NCBI GenBank assembly: GCA_019828595.1
Contig: JAHQRK010000007.1
Span: forward strand, 2,294,001-2,358,000
Reading direction: 5' to 3'
Length of the DNA: 64,000 nt
Source of the DNA: Aphanomyces cochlioides
Lineage: Eukaryota; Oomycota; Saprolegniomycetes; Saprolegniales; Verrucalvaceae
Below the pieces are notes generated by a model. The model was not told the DNA's origin. It saw only the letters and a program-made list of their open reading frames with translations, and made no database searches. Below are positions 41,119 to 50,539 of this stretch, one piece after another (position 1 is the stretch's first letter; each line of letters opens with the position of its first letter). Made by a program: the position numbers and the translations under genes.

Positions 41119-42737
41119 ATGGGACCGCTTGAAGGTCTTCCTGACAAACTGGAGGCCGTGCGGGCTCTCCAGCGCAAGCTCCATGTAGCAGCAGCCCCAA
41201 GCCACTGGTCGACGTCGCCAGCGGCTTCCAGCATTGAAAAGTATTCGAGTAGCGCTCATACCAACGGTGGTGTCGTCCAGCTTGATGGTATGGAACACGT
41301 TGTGCTCGACTTTCTTGGCATTCCAGAGCTTCTCGTCGGTGCTCTCGTGTGCAAGCGGTGGTATGATCTTTGCCGCGACCACACTTTCTGGGAGAAGTCG
41401 CTCGTGACGCCTGTCGAGCGCCATTCACTTCGAGTGCTTTTGGCTTGTCCGAGCATTCCAGCCATGCACGTCGCCATGCTCTTCCGCGAGAGCGGACTCT
41501 ATCGCGCCGACCTCCGGTCGATCCACGTCACAGGAGTCTACGATGGAAAGATCTCGCTCAGGAAATGGATGGCGGATGCAATGCTGCCATTGTCGGACAA
41601 CATGCTCCGTTCGTTTTGTTTTCAAATCCTCCATGGTCTCGTCGCCCTCGAACGCTCAGGACTGAAACCCCGTGACGTCTCGACGCAGTGCATTGCCGTC
41701 GCACACCCAGCCAAGAACGCCAGTCCTGGCAGCGTTCCCGTGCTCCAGGTCATGGACGACCACCTGGTCGAATCAAACGCCGTGCCGCCGGCTCAATACT
41801 TTGAAGAGCGAGACGAAGCGCTCTTCCTGCTCGTCTACCGAGGCATGGTCTCCCACAAGCAGACGTGGCGCAATGCAATGTGTGGCTTCTTGTACACGAT
41901 CCTGGAATTGGCTCTCCATGGCCGCGTGACCTCGTCAGTCATCGCTCAAGTCCAATATCGCATGCGCTCTGTCTTGGAAACACTGCATGTCTTTCAACAT
42001 TTACTCCCTCGAGGTCTTGTTTCCCAGCGCTTTGGATCGTCGTGACGTGAACTTGGCTGTAGATTTGGTCAGTTTGATCGAGTATGGCGCCTTTGTCCGC
42101 CGCGACACGGCGTCTCTCACTCCACTTTTGAAGCACGGGTACTTTACAAAGATGGGCGACACACTGCAGCTACCAGTCGTCACCCATGAGCGCATTACAG
42201 GGCCATTGATGACCATGTATATGGACGAGATCATCAAACTGTGGGAACAAACTACGCAATGCCGTGCCTTGACAGAGTGGAGCGTCTTGACCCCCGTGTG
42301 GAATCAACGTCAAGAACCATCGGGCGAGCAAACGATGCGGTTAATGCGGCAGCGGTGGCATAGCTACCAAGTTCCAGCCAACGCGACTAGAGAATGGCTT
42401 GCTCTGCTGGTTATCACGCAGGTAGTCTTCCGCTTGCTTGAGTTCCTTGACGTTTGAATAATAGAAAGCAACGCTTGTGCGTGTGGATCTATCAGCAGCG
42501 TCGCAACTGGCCACATCTACCGTGTTGCAAGCGCTCATGGCACTTCCCATGCTCCGTGAAGTCAAACTCGCCAGTGGCGTCCTCCGCCACTGCTCGATGG
42601 AGCGCGTCGTCGCGAGCAGTTTGCCGCTCCGTGTCGTCGATCCATCGTTTGCACATGCGCTCTTGGCTCTAGAACGCGCGTATGAAGCGCAAATGTGCAT
42701 GATGCGCTATACGTTGTCTCGTCAATTGGTCGTGTAA
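41119..42737 (+). CDS. F-box protein with kinase-like central region
   Basis: Three exons: 41119-42013, 42063-42421 and 42465-42737, introns of 49 and 43 nt, 508 aa from the first in-frame ATG (the frame is open a further 24 codons upstream). Residues ~65-100 form an F-box: VVLDFLGIPELLVGALVCKRWYDLC with FWEKSL after it, suggesting an SCF ubiquitin-ligase adaptor binding Skp1. Downstream, LRSFCFQILHGLVALERSGL followed by KPRDVSTQCIAVA recalls the alphaE helix and catalytic loop of a protein kinase (HRDLKPxN) with key residues changed; this resemblance is tentative. The C-terminal part is helical, with a leucine-rich last exon (LVRVDLSAASQL). The substrate is unknown. Confidence 0.75.
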
Positions 42738-43131
42738 CCACGTGAATATCCATGGAAGTCTATATTTCACACAAATGAAATGTCCAAGTTTCTCGCCTGT
42801 ATTAAATTTGAAAGGTTTTGGTACCAAATGTCGATACAAGTCCAAGTATATTCCATCAGGCATATCTGCAATTACAGTCTACATAAGAGAACTAATGAGC
42901 TCGGGTCTTCTTCACTATCGTCATAAAAGACCTTAATTATCATGAATCGTAGCCATGTCGACGATATTGCCACACAATTAAGTCTGAATGTTGCTAAGAA
43001 TGTTAAACCTCTATAAAATAATATATGTTTCTATATAAACTGTGAGATATATGTATTTTGACAGTACTTTCACTGTTTATGGACATTTGAAATGTGTGAA
43101 TTTCCAAGAACAGGGGAGATGGATTGATAAG
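42738..43131. other. Intergenic region bearing an inverted pair of the dispersed motif
   Basis: TATTTCACACAAATGAAATGTCCA at 42763-42786 and its inverse-oriented variant at 43080-43103 bracket ~290 bp of AT-rich DNA between two gene 3' ends. The arrangement could be a small inverted-repeat element, but similarity ends with the motif. Confidence 0.4.
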
Positions 43132-44263
43132 TTAAAGATGATCTTCGCTGGTTGTAAGCAGTGAGGGCGGGAGATGGCCACTTTCATTCACGGCGAGGAC
43201 TTTGCACGCGCCATGGGAGCTCACGTCGATGCGCGTGATGCCGCAGTGGTTGATTTCAAACTGCCCCCACACGCCGGCAGCCTTGATCCCCAACGCGCGG
43301 CACAAGAAGTACCGGATCAAGTTGGCATGGCATACCACCATGCGAAACGTGTTGCCGTACGTTGTCTTTCTGTCTTCGCCGTCGATGGCAAATGTGGTTT
43401 TAAACGCCTGCTCGAGTCGTTCGTCTTCGCTGGCTTGGTCGTCCAGTGGGAGGGCTGGCATGTCAAGGTGATGAGACTGCTGGTCGGACGGCGCGCCTGG
43501 CCAGCCTTCTCGCAGCAGAGGCGTCGATGAGAGCACACAATCCGAGAAGAAAGTGCTCACGATCGACGCGGTCTCGACAGCCCGCTCCATGTCGCTGTGG
43601 AGGAGGATAAGATCGTCGCGGGACGGCGCACTCGCATAGCGATCATGGAGGTGGCGTCCTGTAAGTTCAGCTTGCTGTCTTCCAATGTGGGAAAGCACTT
43701 GGTCCGAGTCTAGAGCGTGCCTTGTGTACGCGTTGACATAGTGTCCATGGCGAATGAGAACGAGATGCATAACATGCGCTGGTGGAGTTGAAGGGAGCTT
43801 CACAATCGTCTGCGTCTTGAGGTCGATAGGCGTTGTCTTGATGACTTTTTGCTTCTTGGAGCCACTCGACGTGGTTGTAGCGGTGGCGAGCATATTGCGC
43901 CACGCAGCCGTGCGGTCTTCTGCCGCGGCACGGAATTCCAACCGCGTAATTGTTTGACTTTGTTCTTCCTCCTATCAATATTCTCGTTGGCTTGAAGTTG
44001 TGGCGGCCTTGGACATACCTTGATGACAAGTACGAACGACTTGGTCGAGTCTGACGAGAGGGAATACGCCGACAGGTGAATCGGCTCGAGGTGCAAGTCG
44101 TCGCAGTCACCTGTTTCGTAAACGTACAAGGTACTTCCGGCGAGCTGACCATAGCACTATGCCGATCAAGTTGTTATGGTTCAATCGACGTGGGTTCAAT
44201 ATCTACCTTGGTCCATACATCGCCTTCCTGGACAAAGAGCGTTCCTTCCACGTCGACATGCAT
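43132..44263 (-). CDS. PH domain fused to a PGAM5-like histidine phosphatase
   Basis: Three exons: 44263-44207, 44156-44019 and 43971-43132, introns of 50 and 47 nt, 344 aa. The first ~100 residues form a PH domain: EGTLFVQEGDVWTK, CYGQLAGSTLYVYE, then FVLVIKEEEQSQTITRLEF and the closing helix RTAAWRNML. The C-terminal part is a histidine phosphatase of the PGAM5 branch: VLIRHGHYVNA (catalytic RHG), LLHSDMERAVETA, LLREGWPGAP, VVCHANLIRYFLCRALGI (second His) and NHCGITRIDV. PH domains bind phosphoinositides, so the phosphatase is probably recruited to membranes. The splice from WTK to CYGQL is clean and removes an in-frame stop. The start MHVDVEG is the first ATG; upstream coding sequence cannot be excluded. 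Confidence 0.82.
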
Positions 44264-44382
44264 CTTTTTCCGTGGACTGCTGCCGAGGGAGGAGCTCGTA
44301 CTCGTGTTGGATGGCGACTGTGGCTGTTCTTGCGAAAACGACAGCGCGACCGATTTCGGCAGGGTTATCGGAATTGCCGAAG

Positions 44383-45042
44383 ATGGCGGCGGCCTACACG
44401 TCGGTCTGGTCAGCGCTGTCCCCACCGGCGCTCCAAGCTCAAGGAGACTCTCACGTACATGCTAATGCCTCGAGGCGTCGTCATAGCCATGACGAATCAA
44501 ATGATCAACGCCAGCAGCAGCCCCATCTGCGAAACGCCTACTATCCAGACCCTCGATCAAACGGCTCTACATGGATGTACTTGGCTAAGCGAATTCACAA
44601 AGTTCCTCTACCAGATGCATTCAGTTGCGGCCAGCTGGTCCTCCATGGTGCAAACGCACTCGACGCTTCTGATCGCCCGCTCGTCCTCCTTGCAGCATGG
44701 CGCCGCTATGTCCAGCTCTACGACCTTCGTGGTCTTCTGGGATCGCAGCGCGTTGATGGAACGAATCGAACGCTGGCGAACATTACTTTGATTTCAATGG
44801 TTGTTTACAACCTTATCCATCATCCTGGTCGAGTCCCACAGCTTAGCACTGCTGTGCGCGCCCAAGATGCAAAACGTGGCTGCTCTCAGCTCAAAGCTTG
44901 CCAAATGGACAAGCGCGGGCGTGGAATTTGCTCGCTTGTGATCACAGTTGACTTGTGTCTGCCATCCCTCGACCGTGACACCAGGTGTCAAGTTGACGTT
45001 GTAGCTGTGTTGTACAGCGTGGTGAAGGACGGTACTTTTTAA
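44383..45042 (+). CDS. Uncertain ORF between PGAM-like and RING genes
   Basis: An open plus-strand frame from ATG 44383 runs 219 codons (MAAAYTSVWSALSPPAL..., later SDRPLVLLAAWRRYVQLYDL). No family is recognised. In the last 250 bp another plus frame (SIILVESHSLALLCAP.. KLAKWTSAGVEFARL) and a minus frame (SNLGWSNPVSIEIPLK...) look equally protein-like, so the coding strand and exon structure are unresolved. Position favours a plus gene divergent from the PH-phosphatase and convergent with the RING gene. Confidence 0.3.
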   Translation: MAAAYTSVWSALSPPALQAQGDSHVHANASRRRHSHDESNDQRQQQPHLRNAYYPDPRSNGSTWMYLAKRIHKVPLPDAFSCGQLVLHGANALDASDRPLVLLAAWRRYVQLYDLRGLLGSQRVDGTNRTLANITLISMVVYNLIHHPGRVPQLSTAVRAQDAKRGCSQLKACQMDKRGRGICSLVITVDLCLPSLDRDTRCQVDVVAVLYSVVKDGTF

Positions 45043-45152
45043 GGGAATTTCAATCGACACAGGATTGGACCAGCCGAGATTCGATGCCACTTTGCATGGC
45101 AAGGATTGGCCGACCAGACAAAGCCAGCGCAGCGGCGAGGAGGAGGCGAATG

Positions 45153-45794
45153 TTAGAGGAAGAGCGGATGGATGGCTTGCGAATCAAGGCGTCGCTTGCA
45201 CAGAGGACAGATTCCAGTCGCTCGGAGCGCCTCGGTGATGCATAGCTTGCAATAGACGTGGCCACAAGGCGTCGCCGTCATGTCTTGAATCACGTCGAGA
45301 CAGAGCGGGCATTTCAAGCGGGCTTTCGCAGCATCGATGCACGCCTGCTTGGTCCGACCGATGTCATACTGGCAAGGCTCGTCCGGCGGCCGCTGTCGTT
45401 TTCGCAGAGGAGATCCTGAGGTGTTGCTGCTGCGCATCTCGTCGGACTGGAAAGATGATGGACCCGTTGCAGCTGTGAGAACTTCTTGACCGATGCGAGT
45501 AGCAAGGCCAGGCTGTGGTCGGACCTCGGATACGACAACCTCGTCGTCTTCAAGGTTCCCGTCGTCGTTTGGACGCACAACATGCGAGATCTCATACTCA
45601 GGCGAGACAGGGTTGAGAATCTCCACTTGATCTTCGTCATCACTCCCGACTTCACTCGACGATGTGACTGTGATGCCGTCGGCTTCTTCAGACGTCGTCG
45701 ATATCTCCTCAGCGTCGTCTATCCGCTCGACATCATCAGTCGAGCGCTCCAACGTGCCGCGTCTCGGTCTCCTTGACATGCGATCTCTCTGCAT
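45153..45794 (-). CDS. RING finger protein, RNF4-like
   Basis: 213 aa, single exon. A long acidic, Ser/Thr-rich N-terminus (SSEVGSDDEDQVEILNPV) contains hydrophobic-acidic runs such as QVEILNPV, DDEVVVSEV and GITVTSSS that look like SUMO-interacting motifs. The C-terminal RING is C3HC4: CPLCLDVIQDM, TPCGHVYCKLCI, CPLCKRRL. This layout (tandem SIM-like acidic patches, then a terminal RING) is that of SUMO-targeted ubiquitin ligases such as RNF4/Slx8, acting in the nucleus on SUMO-modified proteins. The SIM assignment is by eye. Confidence 0.82.
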   Translation of the reverse strand: MQRDRMSRRPRRGTLERSTDDVERIDDAEEISTTSEEADGITVTSSSEVGSDDEDQVEILNPVSPEYEISHVVRPNDDGNLEDDEVVVSEVRPQPGLATRIGQEVLTAATGPSSFQSDEMRSSNTSGSPLRKRQRPPDEPCQYDIGRTKQACIDAAKARLKCPLCLDVIQDMTATPCGHVYCKLCITEALRATGICPLCKRRLDSQAIHPLFL

Positions 45795-46491
45795 AGACCG
45801 ATGGATAGACTGCAGTTGATCAGGAACAAAAATTATCTAGATTTCACTATACTGTAATTTGTCGCTTCGATTTTCTTCGAAAATTACCATTTTGATATAA
45901 ATTCTGTATCATTTCTTAATTACAAAAATATCATTTTATATATCGTATCGTATTCTCCCCAGTGAGAGTACAGCGACAAGTTGATGCGCCCACGAGAGTG
46001 CAAGCCGCGCATTATCGTCAATATTGAAGATCTTGTTTCCCTGAAGTTCCGTTGCTCCTTGCAGATTTTGCTATGGTGGGTCGTGATGGTATGAAGAATG
46101 ATGGATATATTTGTAAAAATGACATGGATATTAATGGGGTTTATTCATTCGTATCCCCTTCAGCACCAATTTGGTCGGCTTTGTAGTGTGTACTCTGCTT
46201 AATATGATCTCAGCGAGATGTCGTGCATCATCTTGAAGCATTATCTGCCATTACTGAGCTTGTTATCGGTCAATGTGTTGCGCACTCAGAGTATCAATAT
46301 TCATATCATTAAAATATGATATTTTTATGTCAATTGGACCAAAAGAAAAAGAAAATTCTCGAATTTTCGAATAAATAAATGAATGATCATTTATAAACTT
46401 TAAATGATTTTCATCATTTTCGCATGAATTTTCATGAAAATCCGGTATTTTCTTGACATTTTTGTTTTGACTGGCGAAAAGTGCCGCGACC
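45795..46491. other. 0.7-kb AT-rich divergent intergenic region
   Basis: No gene seen. It lies between the RING gene (minus) and the SET gene (plus), and so holds both promoters. Confidence 0.5.
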
Positions 46492-47876
46492 ATGGAGGAC
46501 GATCTCTTCATTGGATACAATGCGTGGGCCTCGGAGGCGCTCGGCATTTCCGTGAATGCCGACTTAGTCTATGAAGCCAAGAGTGAAGGCGGTGACCGTG
46601 GCGTGTACATTGCCGACGACATTGTGCCGCAAACGACGGTGTTGTCCATTCCATCCGAGAGTTTGCTCAATGTGCATTCGATTGCAAGCTCGCCATTGCA
46701 AGATTTCTTGTCGTTGCCGCTGCGTGAGGATGATGTCTTGGCGTGGTTTCTCATCTACGAAAACTTTTTGAACCCCCAGAGCAAGTGGAAGCGCCATTTG
46801 GACGTCTTGCCCAAGAAATACCACAACATTTTGTACTTTACCAACAAGGAAATCGATCTCCTCGCGGGCTGCAACATCTACCACATTGCCCTCCAACTCC
46901 AGCAACAAGTCGTAGCCGATTTTGCCGAATTGCAGCAAACGCTCGTGCCTGATACATTGCGTCTCCTCAGTGGCGAGTTCTCCACCGAAGTCCTCTTGAC
47001 CGCCTTCTCCATTGAGGTAAGCCGCAGAGTCTAGCGAGCGACAAATTTACCCACCTTTGGCGTAGAACTACAAATGGGCGCTATCTGTGATTTGGAGCCG
47101 CTTCGTCTCGGTAGCATTGGACGAAGACAACCTTGCCAAGAGCATGGTGCCAGTCTTTGACATGTTCAACCACGACCCACTCGCCCAGATGACCCATGGC
47201 TTTGATCCATCGAACAACTCTTTCGTCCTTCGATCGCACCAGCATTGGAGCTCTGGGTCTCAAGTCTTTATCAACTACGGTAGCTCTGGACTCCCAACTT
47301 CTTGCGCTCATTGTTGCCTTGGTAGGAGCGTTGCCAAACCACAAGCTCTTGACGTTGTATGGTTTTGTCTTGGCGTCGAATCCATTCGATTCCGTCGAGC
47401 TCTGGGCGCCGATGGGTGAAGATGCGCCGTATTACAACCGAAAGATCAAGCTCATGGAAGGCCACGGCTTGGCCGAGCATGCGCATGCTCCGTTTGAGCT
47501 GCACGCGGACAGCGTCAACGACGACTTGTTGGCCTACTTGCGTATTCAGCGCCTCGACGTCGCGGATTTGAGCTCGGTCGTCGTCGAGACGCCAAATTTT
47601 GCCTTTGAACCTGTCCATGACGAAAATGAAAAAGACACGTTGACTGCGCTCATTTATGCGCTGCAGCAAATGCTTGAAGCGTTCCCAACGAGTGTCGAAG
47701 AAGACGAAGAAGCGCTCTCGAACGCACAAGATCACGATGACGAGTCGCATGAACTCATGGCGCTGCGATTGCGCTTCTCGGACAAACGCATTCTCCACGC
47801 ACAGATTGAAATGCTCCAGGAAATGCTTCTCCCCGTCCTTGCTCGTCTCAACGAAGCTGACCAAGATGAGGATTAG
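46492..47876 (+). CDS. SET-domain lysine methyltransferase (SETD3/SETD6/LSMT type)
   Basis: Three exons: 46492-47016, 47066-47279 and 47326-47876, introns of 49 and 46 nt, 429 aa. The split SET domain is shown by DRGVYIADDIVPQTTVLSIP at the start, a long helical insert (FLNPQSKWKRHLDVLPKKY), MVPVFDMFNHDP, and the cofactor/Tyr motif VFINYGALPNHKLLTLYGF created across the second intron. A Rubisco-LSMT-like substrate-binding C-terminal helical domain follows, ending in an acidic tail. Proteins of this class methylate lysine or histidine on non-histone targets; the substrate is unknown here. The gene is convergent with TBL2, stops 34 bp apart. Confidence 0.9.
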
Positions 47877-47910
47877 AGATATGCAAAACGATAATGGCTA
47901 GAGACTTTCA

Positions 47911-49358
47911 TTAGATGGACTTTGGCGTGTGGTAGACTTTGACAATTCGACTGCCACTGCCTTGGACGAGCAATTCCTCCCCCAAGGCATCAAATTCAAC
48001 CCTCGTGATCGCATCTACACCAATGTGAGCATGAATCCTATGTAGAAAAGTTCTTGTTTACCTTCTTGGGCGTTTGGAATTTCTGCCACGACTTGCATAT
48101 TCTCGGTTTTCAAAAAAGTGACGGCGGTTCCATGCGCCAACGCGATCACCTACACTCGCCAGACAAAATCCCGTCGAGTCTAGCTTGCTAGCCATGCTTC
48201 TTACCTTGCCATTAGCTGTGATATCGACAGCAGAATAGACTTGATCGCTCGTGAACGTTCGAATGCACTTGGGATCTTCCTCGAGCTTGTAGCGTACTAC
48301 AAGCGCTCGTGAGAGAATGTTGTAAAAAGAATGCCAGCTATTTTCAACGGAGCTACCGTCATACCATTGATATCCCAGAGGCGAACCGTGCCGTCCTTCG
48401 ATGAAGTCACGATATGGTTCAGTGGCGTTGTGTCCGACCCATCGAACGCTACATCCAGGACACCGCTCTACCATCAACGTGGTCAGACATAGGAACTTCC
48501 CAAATTTGACAGTACCTTGTGCCCTTGGAGAGCCATGACTTTGGTCAATTTGTCGAATTTGCCATCTTTCGTACGCTTAATCTCGTAAATCTGCGAAAGC
48601 AAAAAGGTTAGCTGTCAGGCTCGGACAGTATATGGAGTTACCTTAACTTCAGGAGTAAAAGCTGCAATTGCGATAAATCGATTGTCCCGGGACTGCACGC
48701 CATGAAAGTTTTCAATTTGATTGATGCTTGTCGTCTGGAGGAGATCACCAAGGGTATTCCAGCACTTGACGTCCGTGTCTTGGTCTTTTCCGACGCTTAG
48801 AATGGTCATCCAGTCGTCGCCAATGTCGTTCAAGAGGAGCGACCGCACATCATGGCCAATGTGGATTGAATGCGTCATTTCAGGCTTCGCCTTGAATTTG
48901 CTAAAGAGCTGCACAGTTTGTCCATCGGCCGTGGCGATTGCCAACGTCTTTCCATCCGAGCTGAAACTACACGTGGTCGCATAGTCGTACGGAATATTGA
49001 TCGTTCGAAAGACTGGATTCTTGCTTCCCAAAGACTCGCGGAGCGTCAAACGAACCGTTCGGTCCATCGAAGTTGTCGCGATGAACCGTCCGTTCGGGCT
49101 AAAACAAGCGCCAGTTACGGCCCCCGTGTGCCCTTTGAGAACATGAGCGAGCAACGCGTGTTCCGGCAATGGTTTGGCCTTTGGATGCGATGTAACCTCG
49201 GGGTGTTTTGCTTTCTTGGCGGGTTTCTTAGCTTCGTGAGGCTTAGCCACCACTTCTTCCTTGCGAGCTGGAACGGGCGGTGGAGGAGACTGCCGCGTGT
49301 ACAAGTAACCAGCGACGGCCAAGAGCACAAGGATGACAACGGCGAGGAGACCTTCCAT
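47911..49358 (-). CDS. TBL2: TBL2-type ER-anchored WD40 protein
   Basis: Six exons: 49358-48642, 48590-48516, 48467-48365, 48296-48205, 48149-48062 and 48014-47911, introns of 47-68 nt, 392 aa. A single N-terminal membrane anchor (GLLAVVILVLLAVAGYLYT) precedes a Lys/Pro-rich stretch and then WD repeats: LKGHTGAVTGACFSPNGRFI, TSMDRTVRL, CSFSSDGKTLAIATADG, ENFHGVQSRDNRFIAIAAFT, LQGHKSGVLDVAF, TSSKDGTVRLWDIN and a final GSGSRIVKVYHTP. Animal TBL2 is an ER membrane protein that binds PERK in the stress response and has this same N-anchor plus WD order; whether it does so here is unknown. Confidence 0.87.
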
Positions 49359-50539
49359 GTCACTTTGTGGGTTCCGAAAAATTTAAAGCTCGCAACACTG
49401 GAAGGGGTCTAGGGTTATAGTTTGGGGTTTAAGGGCTTTAACGGGGTGTAGGGGTTAAAGTGTTGGAGACTTTGGAAAGTAGTACGGTTTCCTATCAGAG
49501 GGCTGTCCACTCGAGAGACAACGCTTTTCCCCTCTAGATGATGAGTTTCTAGCTAATGACAGATTCCTTCGTGTGGGACAATAGCTCGTTCAGCACCGTG
49601 GGGCCATTGATTTCGGACAAATCATGGCTTGACGCGCTGGACAATAATTTGTGGATCCAAACAGCGATGGAGGGGCCCAAGATTCGATTGACCAAAGTAT
49701 CAACTCCATCGAGTCGAGATGAACGTAAACAGTGCTTTACGTACTTGGATTACTGGAATCAATGTTGTCTTCCCCTTCTTGCGAGTTGTGTCTTGGAATT
49801 TTCACAACAGATCCTCTTCCATGAATGCAGAGTAGACATGCGTTTCAATGAGGCTATTTGCTCCCTCGCTGTTGCAACAACTCCAATTTGAAGCAACAGC
49901 AGGAAGTGCTTCTGGCCCTCGTTTCGCCTCCTTGTCAACGATGAGAACAACTTGTAAATAAAGTTCTAGTGGGTGACGACAACAATCTGTCAACTACAAG
50001 TGTTGGAACCAACGTTTTTCATCGTTTTTAACAAAGAATCACTTGATCTTTGTATACCTAATTCAACATTCAATAAAATACACACACTAATCGACAATGC
50101 ACCTTTGTGGAATGCACGTCTCGAACATTTGGGAACAAAAGTTTCCGCTCTCTTTGTCTGCTGGGGACGCTCACATCTCGAGGCCGAGCTACGTACACTG
50201 CCGATGAACTAGGCCGTCGTCCCTACAATCTCTCGGCATAGCTCTATTTCAACAGCTAGGATAAGTTTTGCCAAGTTGGCAATTTGCCCAATTTTGTAGT
50301 ACAAGGTGAACTCGAAGTCCATGCACATGGCCCTTATGACAGTCGTCTGCGTTGACTAGCTATCACCTGTTGGGTTGCGACTGTCCTTTTCCAACACGCT
50401 GCCAACCAAAACCCTGTGAGCCAGAGCACATTGAGATGGAAGATTGCTGTTTGCTGCATTCCGACTACTGGGCAATGTCGTCGCCAACATCATTCTCCAA
50501 TTTGCCTCTCATTGACAAATTGCATTTTGTCAAACGGCA
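49359..50539. other. 1.2-kb intergenic region with telomere-like G/T-rich patch
   Basis: 49405-49460 reads as a chain of degenerate TTTAGGG/GGGTTTA-like words (TCTAGGGTTATAG, TTTGGGGTTTAAGGG, GTAGGGGTTAAAG). An 111-codon plus frame at 49556-49891 (TDSFVWDNSSFSTVG...) looks protein-like but has no recognised family and may be a relic. The remainder is the presumed promoter of ABCC copy C2. Confidence 0.4.
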
